A stretch of 64,000 nt of DNA from Actinosynnema sp. ALI-1.44 (GCF_001984155.1 NZ_MTQO01000044.1:62001-126000); one strand, 5' to 3'. Counted from the first letter of the stretch, positions 42,664-51,939 are shown. Notes: generated from the sequence alone by a model not told the origin. Made by a program: numbers and translations.

Positions 42664-45540
42664 GTGGCGCGTGCGGAGCGTCCGTTGGATCCGGGGGACG
42701 GCCCGCTGCTGCGGTGGGCCGCCGATCTGCGGAAACTGCGGGAGAAGGCGGGCAGCCCCGGCTACCGGGAACTCGCCCGGCGCGCGCACTACTCAGCCGG
42801 TGCGCTGTCGGAGGCCGCGAGCGGGCGCAAGCTGCCCAGCCTGGCGGTGACCGTCGCCTACGTCCAAGCCTGCGGCGGTGACATCGCGGCGTGGGAGCGG
42901 CGCTGGCGGGACCTGTCGGCCGAACTCGCCGAACTGGTCGAAACCGCGCCGCAGGAGCGGAAGGCGCCCTACGTCGGGTTGAGCGCGTTCCAAACCCAGG
43001 ACGCCGACCGGTTCTTCGGTCGCAGGGAGTTGGTCGAGCAGGTCCGCGCCCGGGTGTTCGACACCAGATTCGTCGCCGTGGTCGGCGCGTCGGGCGCGGG
43101 CAAGACGTCGTTGTTACGGGCCGGACTGCTGCCCACGATCACCACCCACGCAGTGGTGGTGATGACGCCCGGGGCTCGTCCGATCGAGGAGTGCGCGATC
43201 GCGTTGGCCAGCCTCACCGCGACGTCACCGACTCGGCTCGTCGAGGACCTCGCGGTCGAATCCCGGGCGCTGCACAGGTTCGTGCGCCATGCCCTGGCCG
43301 GGCACCCGGCCGAGGCCGATCTGGTGCTGGTGGTCGACCAGTTCGAGGAGATCTTCACCCAGTGCCCCGATCGCGGGGAGCGTGCGCGGTTCATCGACCT
43401 GCTCGCCACCGCCACCACCGCGGACAACAGCAGGCTGCGGGTGGTGGTGGGCGTGCGCGCCGACTTCTACAGCCACTGCAGCCGTTACCCGCACATGGTG
43501 GACGTGTTGCAGCAGGCACAAGTGCTGGTGGGTCCGATGACCACACCCGATCTGCGTGAGGTGATCACCCGTCCCGCGATCGGCGCGGGGTGTTCGGTCG
43601 AAAGCACCCTGCAGGCTACGTTGTGCGCCGAGGCCGACGGCCGGATCGGTGTGCTGCCGCTGTTGTCGCACGCCCTGCTGGAGACGTGGCGTCGCCGCCG
43701 TGGCAACGCACTCACCCTCGCTGGTTACCACGAGACCGGTGGCATCACCGGAGCCGTGGCCCGCACCGCCGAGACCGCCTACACCGCACTGACTGAGCCC
43801 CAGCAGCAGTGGGCGCGCCAACTGTTCCTCCGGCTGGTCGCGCTCGGCGAGGGCACCGAGGACGCCAGACGCCGCTTGGACCGCGCCGAACTGGACCTGG
43901 CGCACCCCGACGCCGATGTGGTGCTGGAGAACCTGGCCCAGGCTCGACTGGTGACGCTGGACCACGACGGCATCGAGATCGTCCACGAAGCCCTCATCCG
44001 GCACTGGCCCCGGCTCACCGAATGGCTCAACCACGATCGCGAAGGCCTGCGCGTGCACCGCCAGCTCACCGACGCCACCACCGTGTGGGAGGGCCTCGAC
44101 CGCGACCCCGGTGCCCTCTACCGCGGCACACGCCTCGCCCTCGCCCGCGACTGGTCCGATACCGCGCAGACCCACCTCACCCCACGGGAACAAGCGTTCC
44201 TCGAAGCCAGCCTCGCGGCCGAAGCCGGTGAACGAGTCGCGGCCCAGCGCCGTACCCGTCGTCTGCGCCAACTCGTCGCCCTGCTCGCAGTGCTGTTCCT
44301 GCTCGCCACGACGGCCACGGTCTACGCCGTCCACACCCAGGCCGCGATCACCGAGCAACGCAACGCCGCCATCGCCCAGAACGTGGCCGTGGACGCCACC
44401 GAGCTGTTTCGCACCAAGCAGGACTTGGCCGTACAGCTCAGCGTGACCGCCCACCGGTTGGCCGCCACCACCGAAACCCGCAACAGCCTGATCAGCACCC
44501 TGTCCACCACACTGATCAACCAGCCACACGAGATCTACTCGGTCGACTTCAGCCGCGACGGGCGTGTCCTTGCCACCGCCAGCGGAGACCACACCGTGCG
44601 GCTGTGGGACGTCACCGGCGCACGCGTCCCCACCGAACTTGCCACTGTTCCCAACACAACCGGCACGGTGTTCGGGGTCGCGTTCAGCCCCGACGGCCAT
44701 ACCCTGGCCACAGCCAATCAGGACAACAACGTGCGGCTGTGGGACATCACCAACCCACGGCAGCTCACCGAACTCGCCGCCGTCCCCAACGCGCCCAACA
44801 CGGTCTACGGAGTCGGGTTCAGCCCGGACGGCCACATCCTGGTGACGAGCGACTTCGTCGGTCACGTGCGGCTGTGGGACATCACGAACCGTCAGCGCCC
44901 CACCGAAATGGCGACGCTCACCGGACACTCCAGTGTGGTCTACTCGGTGACCTTCACTCCCGACGGCCACACCCTGGCGACCGCCGGCGAGGACAGCACC
45001 GCCCGGATCTGGGACATCACCAACCCACGCAACCCGAGCGAACTCGTCGCACTCAACGCTCACACCAGGAGCGCGGTGTACGGAGTGGACTTCAGTCCTG
45101 ATGGCCGCACCCTGGCAACTGCGGGCAACGACAACACCGCGCGCCTATGGGACGTCACCACTCCGCGCACTCCCACCGAGCTCGCCACGCTCAACGGGCA
45201 CACCAGCGGGCTCTTCGGCGTGGACTTCAGTCCCGACGGCCGGACCCTGGCGACCAGCGGCGGGACCACCGCACGCCTGTGGGACGTCACCAACCTCCGC
45301 AGTCCCACTGAACGGACCGTCCTCACTGGACACATCACCGGCGTGTGGTCCGTGGCCTTCAGACCTGACGGACGGGCACTGGCCACCAGCGGCTGGGACC
45401 GCACCGCTCGGGTCACGCCCACCGACACCGACGAACTCATCGCGCGCGCCTGCGACCACGTCCACAGCCGGATCACCCCTGCCGAATGGGACCAGTACCT
45501 CCCCGGCATCCCTTACGACCCACCGTGCCCATCCCGGTAA
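42664..45540 (+). CDS. HTH-STAND NTPase with transmembrane helix and WD40 repeats
   Basis: A 958-aa protein. Residues 14-75 are an XRE-like HTH (ELARRAHYSAGALSEAASGRKLP). Residues ~105-520 are an nSTAND1-type NTPase: FFGR near 117-120, Walker A GASGAGKTS at 141-149, Walker B-like LVLVVDQFEEIF. A hydrophobic helix (LVALLAVLFLLATTATVYAV) near 537-557 would place the WD40 part outside or at the membrane. From ~620 to 930 there are seven WD40 units (SPDGxTLATAGxDxTARLWD). Such proteins act as signalling switches in regulation or conflict systems. The GTG at 42664 has GAGAGGGGCGGG upstream. It is divergent from the RHS toxin, suggesting control of or response to it. Ends overlap the next gene by 28 nt. 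Confidence 0.85.
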   Translation: MARAERPLDPGDGPLLRWAADLRKLREKAGSPGYRELARRAHYSAGALSEAASGRKLPSLAVTVAYVQACGGDIAAWERRWRDLSAELAELVETAPQERKAPYVGLSAFQTQDADRFFGRRELVEQVRARVFDTRFVAVVGASGAGKTSLLRAGLLPTITTHAVVVMTPGARPIEECAIALASLTATSPTRLVEDLAVESRALHRFVRHALAGHPAEADLVLVVDQFEEIFTQCPDRGERARFIDLLATATTADNSRLRVVVGVRADFYSHCSRYPHMVDVLQQAQVLVGPMTTPDLREVITRPAIGAGCSVESTLQATLCAEADGRIGVLPLLSHALLETWRRRRGNALTLAGYHETGGITGAVARTAETAYTALTEPQQQWARQLFLRLVALGEGTEDARRRLDRAELDLAHPDADVVLENLAQARLVTLDHDGIEIVHEALIRHWPRLTEWLNHDREGLRVHRQLTDATTVWEGLDRDPGALYRGTRLALARDWSDTAQTHLTPREQAFLEASLAAEAGERVAAQRRTRRLRQLVALLAVLFLLATTATVYAVHTQAAITEQRNAAIAQNVAVDATELFRTKQDLAVQLSVTAHRLAATTETRNSLISTLSTTLINQPHEIYSVDFSRDGRVLATASGDHTVRLWDVTGARVPTELATVPNTTGTVFGVAFSPDGHTLATANQDNNVRLWDITNPRQLTELAAVPNAPNTVYGVGFSPDGHILVTSDFVGHVRLWDITNRQRPTEMATLTGHSSVVYSVTFTPDGHTLATAGEDSTARIWDITNPRNPSELVALNAHTRSAVYGVDFSPDGRTLATAGNDNTARLWDVTTPRTPTELATLNGHTSGLFGVDFSPDGRTLATSGGTTARLWDVTNLRSPTERTVLTGHITGVWSVAFRPDGRALATSGWDRTARVTPTDTDELIARACDHVHSRITPAEWDQYLPGIPYDPPCPSR

Positions 45541-46145
45541 CCCAGTTGCCGGTCGTGCAGCCGACGCCACACCAGCAGGGAAATGACCGCGCCGCACAGG
45601 CAAAGGAACATGTCCCACTGCGTGTCCCAGACGTCTCCCTGGGTGCCGAGGAAATCGTCCGCGCCCGCCCCGAGCAGGAGCGCGCTGAACCATTCCACGA
45701 ACTCGAAACAGGCACTGATCGCCAGGCACACGCAGACGGCCAGGAACGCGACCCAGCCACCCGGACGCAGGGGCGTGCGGCGTAGCAGCACCTCACGCAC
45801 GGCGATCGCGGGGACGAAACCCTGAATGAAGTGACCGAACCGGTCGTAGTTGTTGCGCTGGGTGTCCAGCAGGTCCTGTGCCCACTCCCCCACCGGGGTT
45901 TCGGCGTACGTGTACTGCCCGCCGTAGCACAGGACGATCGCGTGCACCACCAGCAGCCAGCACAGCAACCGGGTCAACGGGAAACGCTTCCGCAGCGCGA
46001 TCACCAACGGCAGCCCGGCCACCACCCAGACGACTTCCAACAACCAGGTGCCCGGCGATCTGGCCTGTACCCCGGTCACCACGAGCGCCGCCACCACGAC
46101 TCCGGCCAGCACCATTCCCTCAGCCCTGCCGACTCCCCGCACCAT
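45513..46145 (-). CDS. YjdF/DUF2238-family membrane protein
   Basis: A 210-aa protein with about six transmembrane helices. It carries the family motif DRFGHFIQGFVPAIAVREVLLR and the following SACFEFVEWFSALLLG...GDVWDTQWDMFLCLCGAVI, all hallmark positions of the YjdF (DUF2238) family. The function is unknown. It converges on the STAND-WD40 gene (28-nt overlap) and precedes the minus-strand ESX locus with a 25-nt gap, so it may be co-transcribed with it. Confidence 0.85.
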   Translation of the reverse strand: MVRGVGRAEGMVLAGVVVAALVVTGVQARSPGTWLLEVVWVVAGLPLVIALRKRFPLTRLLCWLLVVHAIVLCYGGQYTYAETPVGEWAQDLLDTQRNNYDRFGHFIQGFVPAIAVREVLLRRTPLRPGGWVAFLAVCVCLAISACFEFVEWFSALLLGAGADDFLGTQGDVWDTQWDMFLCLCGAVISLLVWRRLHDRQLGYRDGHGGS

Positions 46146-46170
46146 GCGAGGACCCTACAACGCAGTCGTG

Positions 46171-47175
46171 CTACCGGTCCGTGGCGAACTCGGACTCGAG
46201 CGTGGGCAGGTTGCTGCCCTGTTCGTCCAGCACGTCGACCTCACGCGGGGCCGGGAACACGAACAGGCTGTTGGTCGACGAATCCCGCAACCCGGCGCTG
46301 AGGTGGTTGACCGCCGCGACGATGTCCTTCTCCTGGTCGTGGTACGACTGGGCCGCTTTGCCGAGGATGCTCTTCATGCTCTTGTCGACGGAGGTGGCGC
46401 TGTCGTGACTCAGTACCTCGCTGACCTGCGCACTGGTTCGGATGTTGTTGAACGAGGCCACCACCGACGCGGCGTCCTTCGCCGAGATCGACGCGAACCC
46501 GCCCGCGGCGATCGCTCCCCTCCAGACGGTCCACACAGTCCCCGCGGCGATGGCCACGAGGAGGGTGGCCTGGAGGACGTCATCCGACTTCATCTGCCCA
46601 ACCCTGTTGAACGCCTCGATCGACTTCCGGCCGATGTCCCACACGTCCTCGTTGAGCTTCTGCCGCAGACCCATGTGCATCGCCAGCGACGCCGCCGTCA
46701 TGTCGATCGCCGCGACCTGGTTGGTGACCTTCTCGTCGAACTTGTTCAGGATCTTCTCCTGGAAGGCGTCCTTGGCGCTGCCGTGCCAGCCGTCGATCTT
46801 GTCGTCGATGGCCCGCGAGATCTGTGTGGGCGTGTCCCTTCCTGCCAGCTCGCCGATGCCGGAGTCGATGTTCGGCACCGGCACGTCACTGCCCTCGGGT
46901 TTCTGGACCGCGAACTTGTGGGTGAGGGCGAACGACGCGCGGCCGAGCCTGTCGAGGACCCGCTGCATCCCCGCCGGGTCCGGCGTCGCGAAGCTCGCGT
47001 ACAACTCCGGATAGTGGGTGTAGAAACGGTCTCCAGGCAGGGGAAACGCGAAACCGTGCTGGCCCGCGCCTGACTTCGCGTTCTGGTTCGCCTGCTCACG
47101 CAGATAGGCGCCTTCCGCCGCGTTGGCGACGTCCTCGCCGAGTTTGCGCAGGTCCGCCTCGCTGTGAAACGCCAT
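46171..47175 (-). CDS. Type VII secretion-associated protein, WXG-type fold
   Basis: A 334-aa protein. Helical residues ~60-200 carry a WHG turn (GWHGSAKDAFQEK, W130), the signature of WXG100-type helical hairpins, followed by a transmembrane-like helix (DVLQATLLVAIAAGTVWTVW, 200-220). The C-terminal ~110 residues are helical and of unknown fold. It is the distal gene of the leftward ESX locus and may be an effector or partner exported by the type VII system. No toxin motif was recognised. Confidence 0.6.
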   Translation of the reverse strand: MAFHSEADLRKLGEDVANAAEGAYLREQANQNAKSGAGQHGFAFPLPGDRFYTHYPELYASFATPDPAGMQRVLDRLGRASFALTHKFAVQKPEGSDVPVPNIDSGIGELAGRDTPTQISRAIDDKIDGWHGSAKDAFQEKILNKFDEKVTNQVAAIDMTAASLAMHMGLRQKLNEDVWDIGRKSIEAFNRVGQMKSDDVLQATLLVAIAAGTVWTVWRGAIAAGGFASISAKDAASVVASFNNIRTSAQVSEVLSHDSATSVDKSMKSILGKAAQSYHDQEKDIVAAVNHLSAGLRDSSTNSLFVFPAPREVDVLDEQGSNLPTLESEFATDR

Positions 47176-47208
47176 GATCGACTCCTGGTGATCTTTCGTG
47201 GTCCGGCG

Positions 47209-47556
47209 CTACGCGCTGGGTGTGTGGTTCAGTGACTCGGTGAGGCCGCGCATCGTGTCCGCGATCCGGGCGTCGGTGGCCGAATAGGTGTCGACCACGT
47301 GCTCCATCGCCTTCCCGACTTTGACGGCGTTTCCCGCGCACGTGTCCAGCATCGTCACGATGTCACCGCGCAGGCTCGCCCACGCCTTCGCGAAGGCCCC
47401 GCCGTCCGGGACCACCGGTGGGTCGGCGGCGACGTTGTCGTCGGCCAGATTGGCGTTGCGCATCTCGTTCGCCAGCACGGCGTACGTCCAGGAAAGCTCC
47501 CTGAGGTCCTTCCTGGCGACCTTGTTGAGCGATTCCAGGTTGGTCTGAAATGACAT
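47209..47556 (-). CDS. Small helical ESX-type substrate/partner
   Basis: A 115-aa, entirely helical protein (MSFQTNLESLNKVARKDLRELSWTYAVLANEM...ARIADTMRGLTESLNHT) of WXG100 size. No strict WXG is seen; LSWTYAV provides the tryptophan. AGGAGG lies 4 nt upstream of ATG 47556. It is located between the 334-aa and the PPE-like genes in the same direction, consistent with a secreted heterodimer partner. Confidence 0.6.
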   Translation of the reverse strand: MSFQTNLESLNKVARKDLRELSWTYAVLANEMRNANLADDNVAADPPVVPDGGAFAKAWASLRGDIVTMLDTCAGNAVKVGKAMEHVVDTYSATDARIADTMRGLTESLNHTPSA

Positions 47557-47581
47557 CCGTCCTCCTGCTCGGCATGGCAGA

Positions 47582-49165
47582 TCACTGTTCGTCCGGTGGG
47601 GCGGGCACCACCGTCGCCACGAGTTCGCCGTTCTCGCCCAGCCGCCACACGACCTTTCCCCGCGGCGCCTCGTCTTCCGGCGGTGCGGCGGCGGGCTGCG
47701 GTTCGGCGGGTGTCGCACGGCTGGGCCGTTCGTCGTCCTCCGCGGCGACAGGCGGGTCGATGACGCCGGAGGCGGCAAGGGCATCCTGATCACCGGCCGA
47801 GAACGTGTCGCCGTCGGCGTTGACCTCGTAACGGCGCTGGTGCTCGGAGTCGTCGGCACCCTGCCCTCGTGCGGCGGCGGGCATCGTCATCGGCATGAAC
47901 GGCCCACCGGCCTGCGCGACTTCGGCAGCGGCGGTGGCGGCCGGTCCACCGGCGGTCATCTCCTTCGGCGGCACCGCGAACGTGGCCCCGCCTGGGGCGA
48001 GCCGAGTCTCCGGCGTGCCACGGTTCGGCGCCGCACTCGTCTTCGGCGCCGCACTCGCCTTCGATACAGCACCCGTCTTGGCGGCCACGCCGCTCAGCGG
48101 GATCCCGCTGCCGGGGGACAGGTTCGTCCCCCTGTCCCCCGACGGCGTGCCTGCTGTCGTGCTCGATGTGCTCAGCGGGGACGCTGAGCTCGTAGCACCT
48201 GTCGTGTTGGTCGGGCGGGAAGCGGCCTGGTCCGTGTCACCGGCTGTGCTCGCGGTCGGATCGGCCAGGCCGGACGTCGCTCGATCGGCACCGGTCGACG
48301 GGGCGGTGCCGGTCGAGGCCGTCGGGTCGTCAGCACTGGTGGACTGACTGGGCTCGGCGGCTGTCTGCTCGCCGGACTCGGGGTTTGCCTGTGGTGTGGC
48401 ATCCGCCGCCGACGAGTCGCTGTCGCCCTTGGCCAGTTTGCGCAGGAGTTGGGTCACCGTGTGCACGATGGTCAGCACGCTGTCGACCAGTTTCATCAGG
48501 TTCGTGGCGTTGGCCAGCAGGTTCGCCATGACATCGGCGATCTGCGCGCTGTACCCGTTGGCGATGGCCACGCACTTCGTGATCGCCTCCGTGACGCTTG
48601 TACCCATCGTCAGCGGGGCGCGGGCGATGCCGTCCGCCATCACCGGGATCATCTCGGCGACCGCCGCGTCGATCAGCTGCACGATCCGGGTGATCGCCTT
48701 GACCACCTCCTCCCCCGCACCGATGACCGCGCCGGAGACCGTCTTCGCCGCCTCGGCGATCACGGTGACACCCTCGGTGAACTGCGTGCCCGCGGCCTGG
48801 TACCGGTCCGCGGCCTCGCCGGTCCACCCGCTGGTCTCGGTGGTGCCGGCCTGGCGGTAGGTGTCGGCGAGCGCGCGGACGTCGACCGCCACGGCGGCCA
48901 TGCCCTGCGCCAGGGCACTCACCACGCCCGAGTCGCCGCGGAACTGGTCGAGCGGCTTCGCCAGGAACGCCACGTGCGGCGTCAGCATGCCGACACCGGC
49001 GCTGCTCAACGCGTCCAGCGGGGTGGCCGACGAGGTGAGCGGGCCGAAGCCCGCCGGGGTCGGCAGCGCGGCCAGCGGACCGGTCGACCAGTCCGAGTCG
49101 AGCACCGCGTTGGACACTGTGGAGAGTTCGGCCAGCAGTCGCGTGGTCGTCCTGTCGGTGCTCAC
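47582..49165 (-). CDS. PPE/WXG-like type VII substrate with low-complexity tail
   Basis: A 527-aa protein. The first ~240 residues are helical with a WTG turn (SGWTGEAADRYQAAG, W114) and long hydrophobic helices. Residues ~250-400 are Ser/Thr/Ala/Pro-rich disordered linker. The C-terminal ~120 residues contain RRYEVNADGDTF and end GKVVWRLGENGELVATVV. This is the PPE-like layout of ESX effectors. The start overlaps the EspC-like gene by 4 nt. The C-terminal domain has no recognised enzyme motif. Confidence 0.65.
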   Translation of the reverse strand: MSTDRTTTRLLAELSTVSNAVLDSDWSTGPLAALPTPAGFGPLTSSATPLDALSSAGVGMLTPHVAFLAKPLDQFRGDSGVVSALAQGMAAVAVDVRALADTYRQAGTTETSGWTGEAADRYQAAGTQFTEGVTVIAEAAKTVSGAVIGAGEEVVKAITRIVQLIDAAVAEMIPVMADGIARAPLTMGTSVTEAITKCVAIANGYSAQIADVMANLLANATNLMKLVDSVLTIVHTVTQLLRKLAKGDSDSSAADATPQANPESGEQTAAEPSQSTSADDPTASTGTAPSTGADRATSGLADPTASTAGDTDQAASRPTNTTGATSSASPLSTSSTTAGTPSGDRGTNLSPGSGIPLSGVAAKTGAVSKASAAPKTSAAPNRGTPETRLAPGGATFAVPPKEMTAGGPAATAAAEVAQAGGPFMPMTMPAAARGQGADDSEHQRRYEVNADGDTFSAGDQDALAASGVIDPPVAAEDDERPSRATPAEPQPAAAPPEDEAPRGKVVWRLGENGELVATVVPAPPDEQ

Positions 49166-49467
49166 AGCTGGAGTTCCCGGGCGAGGTGGTCGGCCGAGTT
49201 CTCGTCGGTCCGCCGGTAGGAGTCCGCTGAGCGGCGGACGGCGACGCTCATCGAGTCCACTGTGGCGGACACGTCGCGGATCGCGGCCCTCGCCTGCTCG
49301 ACCGCGCCGGACAGCCCGGCGGTGAGGAACTGGACGAAGGTGCCGAGCGCGCCGTCCGCCATGTGGTCCGGTGCCCGGTCGGCCACCCAGGACAGCTCGT
49401 CGGCTATGCGGGCGACCGTGTTGGCGTGCTCGCGCAACCGGTCAGCGTCGATGTCGTACCCGCTCAT
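49162..49467 (-). CDS. EspC-like type VII secretion target
   Basis: A 101-aa all-helical protein of the ESX-1 EspC family (PF10824-like): SGYDIDADRLREHANTVARIADELSWV, a hydrophobic mid-helix (GTFVQFLTAGLSGAVEQAR), and a terminal SADSYRRTDENSADHL. The C-terminal YxxxD/E-like YRRTDE is the general ESX secretion signal. ATG 49467 overlaps the upstream stop (TGATG), an operon. A TTG three bases upstream is less likely. Confidence 0.75.
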   Translation of the reverse strand: MSGYDIDADRLREHANTVARIADELSWVADRAPDHMADGALGTFVQFLTAGLSGAVEQARAAIRDVSATVDSMSVAVRRSADSYRRTDENSADHLARELQL

Positions 49468-49895
49468 CAACCTCGCACCCTCGGCATCTCGAAGTAGTCG
49501 TCGTCATCCACGGCGTCCACGGCGGGACGGCGGGCGTTGGGCGGTTTGTGGTCCACCGCGACCGGCAAATGCGCCTTGACCAGGTCGAGCACCGCGCCCT
49601 GGCCGACGAAGTCGGTTGTCACCTGGATGATCTGCCCGGCCGCCGACCGCTGCGCCGCCTTGGCGGTCGCCACGATCAGGCCGGCCAGCGCGTCCGGTTC
49701 GAGCGCACGGGCTTGTGTGGTCAGCCGGAGCCGCTCCAGCACACCGTTCACGTCGACCCACGCCTCCACCTCACCGCGTGGCGCGACGGCGTGCCCGCCG
49801 ACCTGACGCAGCCGGGCTTGCGTCCGGGCCGCGTCGTGCGCCGCGGCCACCGACTCCCGGCGGTAGTCGGCCAGCCACTGCTCTGCGCTCACCAC
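49467..49895 (-). CDS. YbaB/EbfC-family DNA-binding protein
   Basis: A 142-aa protein of the YbaB/EbfC fold: helix AARTQARLRQVGGHAVAPRGEVEAWVDVNGVLERLRLT, then LIVATAKAAQRSAAGQI. Members are nucleoid-associated dimers; in actinomycetes paralogues commonly head ESX-substrate loci, as this one does. AGGAGG precedes tandem GTGs (49895 and 49892); the first is used. It is the first gene of the leftward locus. Confidence 0.75.
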   Translation of the reverse strand: MVSAEQWLADYRRESVAAAHDAARTQARLRQVGGHAVAPRGEVEAWVDVNGVLERLRLTTQARALEPDALAGLIVATAKAAQRSAAGQIIQVTTDFVGQGAVLDLVKAHLPVAVDHKPPNARRPAVDAVDDDDYFEMPRVRG

Positions 49896-50169
49896 GATCC
49901 CCCTCCTGCGCCCGCTCCCACGGCGACAAGCAGCCCGCCCCGGCTGTCCAATGAGGACAACATGGCTTGCCTCTCCGCCGGTTCGCCGGGCTTGTGGTGA
50001 CCGACACTCGTCCGTCAGGGCAGTCGTCACCAGGCCACGAGACGGCCATTTATGTCCGGTGCCGTCTACCTGCGCAAACCCGGCAGGCGGATTCGCGCGG
50101 TTCCGCCCCCGCGGCGGCGTCCCGGTCACTACACTCCAGGCAGTCTTGGCCGAGGAGGACGGGAAATCG
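49896..50169. other. Divergent promoter region between two ESX loci
   Basis: This 274-nt spacer contains no gene and must drive both YbaB-like genes. No clear operator repeat was identified. Confidence 0.5.
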
Positions 50170-50607
50170 ATGACTGGGGGCATTCTCGACCCAGACGCCG
50201 CGCGTGAGCGCGTGGCGGCCTGGAAAGGGCGGATCGACAAGTTGGCCGCGGACACGCAGGCCATGAGCGATCGGCTGCAGCAGGTCCGGGTGACCGCGTC
50301 GGACCCCGGCGGACTGGCCGAGGTGACTGTGGACTCCACCGGTGCGCTGGTCGATCTGCGGTTGACCGAACGCATCCAGCGGACCGCGCCGGACACCGTC
50401 GCCCAGGCGGTCATGTCCCTGCTGCAGCAGGCCCGCCGCGAGGTGGCCGACCAGTCACAGGAGGTCATCGCCGAGACGATGGGCCCGGACTCGGCCGCCG
50501 GGCAGGCCATCGCCGAGCGAGTCGGCAGGCACCTGCGGGGCACGCCACCGCAGGCGGCGGACGAGGACGAGGACTTCGACCCGCGATCCGACCTGTGGAA
50601 GCGGTGA
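50170..50607 (+). CDS. YbaB/EbfC-family DNA-binding protein (rightward locus)
   Basis: A 145-aa YbaB-like protein: AWKGRIDKLAADTQAMSDRLQQVRVTASDPGGLAEVTVDSTGALVDLRLTERIQ, then LLQQARREVADQSQEVIAETMG and an acidic tail. It is a paralogue of the leftward copy. ATG 50170 is preceded by GAGGAGG. It leads the rightward ESX/EndoU locus, so both divergent loci use a YbaB-type first gene. Confidence 0.78.
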   Translation: MTGGILDPDAARERVAAWKGRIDKLAADTQAMSDRLQQVRVTASDPGGLAEVTVDSTGALVDLRLTERIQRTAPDTVAQAVMSLLQQARREVADQSQEVIAETMGPDSAAGQAIAERVGRHLRGTPPQAADEDEDFDPRSDLWKR

Positions 50608-50610
50608 TCC

Positions 50611-50928
50611 ATGCCCGACGGCTTCGTGGTCGACACCGACCAGATCCGCGCACACGCGGCCAACGTGGAGGCGGTGCTCGCCCGCTTCGACGCGGTCAAA
50701 GCGGCCAGCACCCACATCGCGCAGGACGACCAGGCCTACGGGCTGCTGTGCGGCTGGATCTCCGGAGTGCTGGAGGGCAAGCACACCCGGCAGGACGCGG
50801 TGATCGCCAAGGTCGCTGAGAACCTGCGGCTCGTCGCGGCCGAGCTGCGCACCAGCGCCGAGATGTACGACACGACCGAAGGCACCAACGCCTCGGCGCT
50901 CTCCTCGATCACCGGAGACGGCCGGTGA
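50611..50928 (+). CDS. EspC-like type VII secretion target (rightward locus)
   Basis: A 105-aa helical protein with the EspC-family layout: FVVDTDQIRAHAANVEAVLARF, a hydrophobic centre (YGLLCGWISGVLEG), and the ESX-signal-like SAEMYDTTEGTN. It follows the YbaB-like gene by 3 nt and overlaps the WXG gene start by 4 nt. Confidence 0.75.
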   Translation: MPDGFVVDTDQIRAHAANVEAVLARFDAVKAASTHIAQDDQAYGLLCGWISGVLEGKHTRQDAVIAKVAENLRLVAAELRTSAEMYDTTEGTNASALSSITGDGR

Positions 50929-51626
50929 CCGACGGCGGGCTGGTGGCGCCGGTCGAGTCCACCCGTGAGGCGTGGACCGGCTCCGGCCTCGCCGACAGCA
51001 TCGAAGGCCTGGTCGACGCCGTGCGCTCCGAGGGCTGGGTGGACGACGCGCTGGCCGGGCTCGGCCTCGGCACCGAAGTCGCCGCCACAGTCATGGACCC
51101 GATCAGCGCGCTGCTGGCCAACGGCATCGGCTGGGCGATGGAGTACTTCGAGCCGCTGCGGGAGATCCTCGACGAGTTGACCGGCAAGCCGGACGTGGTC
51201 CGCTCGCACGCCGCCACCTGGAACAACATGGCGACCGAGCTGTACGCGATGAGCGACGAGCTGGGCAACCACCTCGACCAGGACACCCCGGACTGGCACG
51301 GCGCGTCCGCCGACGCCTACCGCGCGCTGATGGTCAACAACGTCGAAGCCCTCGGCGGGCTCGCCGCGATCTCCGCGGCGATGGCGGCGGCGACCGAAGG
51401 CGCGGGCGGGCTGGTCGAGCTGACCAGGGAGATCGTCCGTGACCTGATCGCGGACCTGGTGGCCAGGGTGATCGTGTGGGTGGCGGAGGCGATCTTCGTC
51501 GTCACCATCCCGATCATCGCGTCGCAGATCGCGGCGGCGGTCGTGAAGTGGGTCGGCCGGATCACCACCTACGTCCTCGGCCTGATCAACAGCCTCACCA
51601 ATCTCAACAAGCTCCTCAACAGCTGA
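50925..51626 (+). CDS. WXG100-type effector carrier with hydrophobic C-terminus
   Basis: A 233-aa protein. W124 in PDWHGASADAYRAL is the WXG turn between two long helices. Residues ~180-220 are strongly hydrophobic (IVWVAEAIFVVTIPIIASQIAAAVV, VGRITTYVLGLI). Unlike one-piece LXG/WXG toxins it carries no enzymatic C-terminus; the EndoU domain is encoded separately two genes on. It probably escorts or docks the toxin at the ESX machine. The GTG start overlaps EspC-like stop (GTGA). Confidence 0.7.
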   Translation: MTDGGLVAPVESTREAWTGSGLADSIEGLVDAVRSEGWVDDALAGLGLGTEVAATVMDPISALLANGIGWAMEYFEPLREILDELTGKPDVVRSHAATWNNMATELYAMSDELGNHLDQDTPDWHGASADAYRALMVNNVEALGGLAAISAAMAAATEGAGGLVELTREIVRDLIADLVARVIVWVAEAIFVVTIPIIASQIAAAVVKWVGRITTYVLGLINSLTNLNKLLNS

Positions 51627-51648
51627 GGGCAGTCCCGCTAGGAGCACA

Positions 51649-51939
51649 GTGGACCTCGTCAAGCTGAACACCGACTCGCGCGCACTGCTGGAGTCGGTCG
51701 CCGACCGTCTCCCCCCGGACACCGTCGCGCAGTACCGCAGGCTGAGCACAGCAGGCGAATGGGCCGAACTGGTCGACGGGCTCGCCGCGTCCCTGGTGCG
51801 CCGCAAGGTGGTCGTCACCGAGGCCGAGTACCGGCAACTCGCCGACCTGCTCGGCCGCTTCCCCGCAGGCCAGGAGGGTTACACCTACCTGGGCGACCCG
51901 CAGAACGTGCTGGCGCGACTGGCAGTCGAACCGTCATGA
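51649..51939 (+). CDS. Candidate MafI-like immunity protein for the EndoU toxin
   Basis: A 96-aa helical protein. LPPDTVAQYRRLSTAGEWAELVDGLAASLVRRKVVVTEAEYRQLADLLGRF follows the pattern GEwxxALxxLxxxLxxxxxxVTxxEyxxLxxLxxxF of MafI-family immunity proteins that pair with EndoU (MafB-type) toxins. Its stop overlaps the EndoU start (ATGA), the coupling expected of a toxin-immunity pair, though immunity genes more often follow the toxin. RBS AGGAG precedes GTG 51649. A chaperone role is the alternative. Confidence 0.55.
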   Translation: MDLVKLNTDSRALLESVADRLPPDTVAQYRRLSTAGEWAELVDGLAASLVRRKVVVTEAEYRQLADLLGRFPAGQEGYTYLGDPQNVLARLAVEPS

